Assembly: GCA_964437725.1 (NCBI GenBank)
Contig: CAYTIB010000048.1
Span: 1-64,000 of the forward strand
Source of the DNA: CAYTIB01 sp964437725
GTDB lineage: Bacteria > UBA8248 > JACPRG01 > G963555815
Direction of reading: 5' to 3'
DNA length: 64,000 bases
Shown: positions 61,239 to 64,000 of the stretch, piece by piece
Position numbering within the stretch: position 1 is the first letter of the stretch
How the letters are laid out: each line of letters starts with the position of its first letter
The notes under the pieces: model-generated
The model's database searches: none
The model's input: the letters and a program-made list of their open reading frames with translations, nothing else
Told to the model about the DNA's origin: nothing
Made by a program: the position numbers and the translations under genes

Positions 61239-62396
61239 ATGATAAAACCACGTCATAGAGTTAGTTTCTTTGCTATTTCACTTCTTCTGTTGATCGGATT
61301 TTTCCTATTTTTCGGAATTGACTACCGGGGAAATTATCCTAATATTTCCTACGGATATTTCTCTTACAACTTTCCTAAAAACCCTTTGAAACCGTATCTG
61401 ACATTCCGAAAAAATATTCTGATGAGTTATTTATTCGACTGGAGGGAAGGAGTTCGTCCTATCAAAGCCAGCCCAAGAACAGGCTTTGACTTACTTGATC
61501 CAAAACATTCGTCCGCCATCACTTTTCGTAAACAGAACAATCTCGATGCTTTAATTGCAACCTCTTCGTCCAGTTTCGAGAAAATTATTCTTCTTCGAAA
61601 CTGGACACACGAAAAAATCTGGCCTCTCACAATACATGATTCATTCCGATCAAAAAAATATATCCCCTTTTCGGGTTTCCGTGAGGGGAAGTCTGGCTTT
61701 GCGATCATGCAAGGGGTAAAAAGAAACGCGAGAATGCTGTGCGGAGAGGCTGCGGCCCTTTTTGTACAGATAGCCGGGGTGGCCGGAATTCCAGCCCGAG
61801 AGGTATTCGGTTTTCACCATATAACAGCAGAAGCCTGGTCGTACAAACATAAAAAGTGGGTAGTGATGGATCCTCTCTACAATGCACATTACGAATACAA
61901 AGGAACCCCTTTAAGCTTTCGTGAGTTGAGGGAAAAATTCTACACAAAAACTGGACGGAGATTCGATTCAAGGTTTGGACGCAAACCCAGTTACTACTAT
62001 CCTGAAGTGAATGAAGTGATTAATCAAAGCGCGGGAACTAGTAACGCAGTTTTTCGAATCGCTTTAGATACGATAAAGAGTTTTTATTCGCAAGGTGGAG
62101 TTGAGTTAAAAGGGGGGCCTGAAAACTTACCGGCGCGAATCCCTCCTGATCAGATTGTGTACTTTCTCACAAAAGACAATTTTATCGCCGACATGAGCCC
62201 TGCGGTGTATTGGAATTTCGGCATTGGCCTTCGGAATGATTATCTAATTATTCAATATCCAATTTGGCACTTGCGAAACCACAACCACCAGTGGAACTAT
62301 CTCCACTGGCCAACCGGACCCAAACGTATACCAAAACCAGGTTATCAATTATCTGAAAATATCAAAGATTTCTACTTTTCTCCAGGTACCCCCTAA
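61239..62396 (+). CDS. Membrane-anchored transglutaminase-like protein
   Basis: 385 residues. An N-terminal helix (about 8-26) anchors it, with the rest outside the cytosol. The transglutaminase-like (papain-fold) core carries Cys168 in MLCGEAAALF, His194 in FGFHHITAEAW and Asp211 in WVVMDP, the complete triad, plus GIPARE. The second half, rich in Tyr and Trp, has no family I know. Such domains act as peptidases, amidases or crosslinkers in the periplasm. It lies between the glycan cluster and a flippase. GGGATAG precedes the ATG. Confidence 0.78.
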   Translation: MIKPRHRVSFFAISLLLLIGFFLFFGIDYRGNYPNISYGYFSYNFPKNPLKPYLTFRKNILMSYLFDWREGVRPIKASPRTGFDLLDPKHSSAITFRKQNNLDALIATSSSSFEKIILLRNWTHEKIWPLTIHDSFRSKKYIPFSGFREGKSGFAIMQGVKRNARMLCGEAAALFVQIAGVAGIPAREVFGFHHITAEAWSYKHKKWVVMDPLYNAHYEYKGTPLSFRELREKFYTKTGRRFDSRFGRKPSYYYPEVNEVINQSAGTSNAVFRIALDTIKSFYSQGGVELKGGPENLPARIPPDQIVYFLTKDNFIADMSPAVYWNFGIGLRNDYLIIQYPIWHLRNHNHQWNYLHWPTGPKRIPKPGYQLSENIKDFYFSPGTP

Positions 62397-62478
62397 AGAA
62401 ACGTAATCCAACGGAAGGCGGTTACTTTCGAAATCAGAATTACATACGTTAATGGCAATCGCCGTCAGAAATACCAAA

Positions 62479-64000
62479 TCACTTACGCTTCCCCCAAAAT
62501 CGTTGCCGCAACTGCACGATAACTTTCTTTGTCTCCGGAACTCCAAATCTCAGAACAAGAACCGAATATGTGAGGATCGAAACGAATAGCACCGTCCCTA
62601 ACATTGCCCCTCTCCCAACAAAGGTCCCAGAGAAAACGTTTGGCCAGAACCATTGAAAAATAACGGCAACAATACCCATTAAAACTGCTGCTAAAAAAGA
62701 CCGACCATTTGAAGAGTTCCAGAATATCCCTTTCAGTTCAAAAGACTGCTTTAAAAAATAAACATGAACTCCCACAAGCACCATTTGACCCAAAACGTGT
62801 GCGATGGGAATGCCAAGGTAATCGAACCACCAAACGAAAAGAAAATTACCGACAATTATGGTTCCTTGTGCCGCACACAAACCAATTACTACCACTCGAG
62901 TCTTTCCTAATGCATGGTGTAAGTTAGTGAAGAGCATCTTGTACCCTAACGGCACGAGAGCAACGAAATACAAGACCAAAGACCAACTCGTTCGGAATGT
63001 CTCCTGAGATCCGAACTCACCACGCTGAAGCAACACATCAATCACAAGGCCACTAATGGCCATCATTCCAAATGAAATTGGAACGAGAAGAAGAACCAGA
63101 ACCTTTGAGGCCTTGTATAACAAACTTTTCAATTCCACCAAACGGTCGGCCACCTTCATCCGCACCAATTCTGGGAACACCACATTCGGTAATGGAATAG
63201 TGAACAAAGCGGAGGCCGCCAGAAATAACCGTTCCGCATATGCAATTGCTGAAAGACTCCCTGGCGCCAGCAGGGAAGCTATAAATCTCGTGCTCAAAGT
63301 CTGTCCTTGAGTGAACAATGAACTGATAAAGAACTGAGAAACTCGACGGAGCACTTCCCGCAATTCCTTTTGGCGAAAATCTAAAACAGGGCGGTAACGA
63401 TAACCCTGACTCCAAAGTGCTCCTAGGAGAGCCGAAAGGAATAAAGTCGGGCCAATTAAATTCCCTAGGATCCATGCATCTAGCCCCATTGTAGGTGCAA
63501 AAACCGCCACACAAACTACAACACCCAGAGCAGGCAAAAGGCTAAAGGTAGCTGGGAGAACGAACAGATTGAGCGCATTTAAGGCAATGACCAACAATCC
63601 TGAAATTGTATGGGATAAAACTGTGATAATGAGGAAACGTAGCACACGTACACTGGTGGCCCATGTTGACTGGTCAAATCCCGCACCAACAAAATGGATA
63701 ATCCATGGAGCCAGAAAGTAACCCAGAACAGCGAGGAATAGGCTCAGAACCAGAATAAGATTCAGTAGATTATTAAGGAACCGCCACGCTGCCTCAGGGG
63801 ACCGTTCAGTTCGAATTCTGATAAAAATCGGCAGGAACACGCTTGGTAGAGGACCACTCTGGAGAAGGTGCGCCAAAACGAGAGGAATAGACTGGGCTAA
63901 AAAGAAGGCGTCGGTCTTCCAACTTGCCCCAAAGTGAAAAGCAATGAACGCATTGGATACCAAACCAACCACGGCACCCAAACCTGAGATAAGGGTAACA
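62479..64000 (-). CDS. MurJ/MviN-family lipid-linked oligosaccharide flippase (5' end beyond window)
   Basis: The frame is open to the right edge, with no in-frame stop, so about 507 residues are visible and the start is probably a few codons outside. A TTG at 63981 is in frame but would cut the first helix. GASWKTDAFFLAQSIP near the N-terminus is the MurJ hallmark, followed by about 12-14 membrane helices (IISGL, LPLGYKMLFTNLHHALG). It flips lipid II or another undecaprenyl-linked glycan. Beside the glycan cluster it may serve the surface polysaccharide instead of, or in addition to, peptidoglycan. Confidence 0.83.
   Translation of the reverse strand, partial: VTLISGLGAVVGLVSNAFIAFHFGASWKTDAFFLAQSIPLVLAHLLQSGPLPSVFLPIFIRIRTERSPEAAWRFLNNLLNLILVLSLFLAVLGYFLAPWIIHFVGAGFDQSTWATSVRVLRFLIITVLSHTISGLLVIALNALNLFVLPATFSLLPALGVVVCVAVFAPTMGLDAWILGNLIGPTLFLSALLGALWSQGYRYRPVLDFRQKELREVLRRVSQFFISSLFTQGQTLSTRFIASLLAPGSLSAIAYAERLFLAASALFTIPLPNVVFPELVRMKVADRLVELKSLLYKASKVLVLLLVPISFGMMAISGLVIDVLLQRGEFGSQETFRTSWSLVLYFVALVPLGYKMLFTNLHHALGKTRVVVIGLCAAQGTIIVGNFLFVWWFDYLGIPIAHVLGQMVLVGVHVYFLKQSFELKGIFWNSSNGRSFLAAVLMGIVAVIFQWFWPNVFSGTFVGRGAMLGTVLFVSILTYSVLVLRFGVPETKKVIVQLRQRFWGKRK

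Noticed and set aside
1..64000. tRNA and rRNA genes, CRISPR arrays, insertion sequences, att sites
   Set aside because: I looked for T-loop-like GGTTCGAATCC patterns, spaced repeats and transposase motifs on both strands and found none that stood up. A covariance-model scan would be needed to exclude tRNAs with certainty.
1..64000. Broken or frameshifted genes
   Set aside because: All recognised families appear full length. The only partial genes are those cut by the window edges (1-45 and 62479-64000).

Overview
The window looks like a chromosomal segment of an uncultured Gram-negative bacterium. A TonB-dependent receptor with a TonB protein, a Kdo-transferase-like enzyme, HflK/HflC, a periplasmic Tat-exported MsrP-like enzyme and a long surface-glycan cluster all imply an outer membrane. 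No rRNA, tRNA, IS element, phage gene or CRISPR array was recognised, so the phylum cannot be named from the sequence alone. The gene mixture would fit a free-living lineage outside the well-studied Proteobacteria, but that is only an impression.

Layout. (1) 1-4759, + strand: vitamin B12 uptake. It holds the end of a FecCD-type permease, its ATPase, two consecutive cobalamin riboswitches, a BtuB-like receptor and a TonB protein. (2) 4804-13553, - strand: acs, a polyprenyl synthase with its own promoter, a DUF4321 membrane protein, maf, a double-domain isochorismatase-like hydrolase, a maleate isomerase-like protein, an aminotransferase and a 2-hydroxyacid dehydrogenase, closed by a terminator. 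(3) 13768-25255, + strand: a phosphoribosyltransferase, two adjacent metallo-beta-lactamase-fold proteins, a crotonase-family protein, purH, folC, folP, folE2, a ketopantoate reductase and an EpmA-like enzyme. (4) 25352-40780, mostly + strand: acpS (-), msrP, a radical SAM protein, hflK-hflC, a membrane-anchored unknown, gatA-gatB, a Gfo/Idh oxidoreductase, an MFS transporter, a DUF1152 protein and polA. (5) 40872-44284, - strand: a TPP-riboswitch operon with a ThiX-like permease, a ThiY-like binding protein and an aldo/keto reductase. (6) 44414-60529, - strand: a 14-gene glycan cluster. (7) 61239-64000: a membrane-anchored transglutaminase-like protein and, convergent to it, a MurJ/MviN-family flippase running off the edge.

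How the genes work together. Region 1 is a coherent B12 import unit in which the receptor's ribosome binding site sits in a hairpin next to the second riboswitch. Region 5 is a TPP-controlled uptake operon in which aptamer, antiterminator and terminator strands can all be read. Region 6 combines a LegB-like sugar dehydratase, a sugar-1-phosphate nucleotidyltransferase, a NeuB-family synthase, two CMP-sugar synthetase-like proteins, a WaaA-like transferase, an asparagine-synthase-type amidotransferase, two GT2/GT39-like pairs and three further glycosyltransferases. This points to a nonulosonic-acid-like surface glycan.

The most unusual point is in that cluster. The NeuB-family protein lacks several residues that bind PEP or metal in known sialic-acid synthases, and both CMP-sugar synthetase-like proteins deviate at the nucleotide motifs. 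The cluster may therefore make a different sugar or use different chemistry. Other proteins with altered active sites are the isochorismatase-like hydrolase (one of two domains has Ser for Cys), one metallo-beta-lactamase-fold protein (Glu for the first His) and the crotonase (both catalytic Glu positions replaced).
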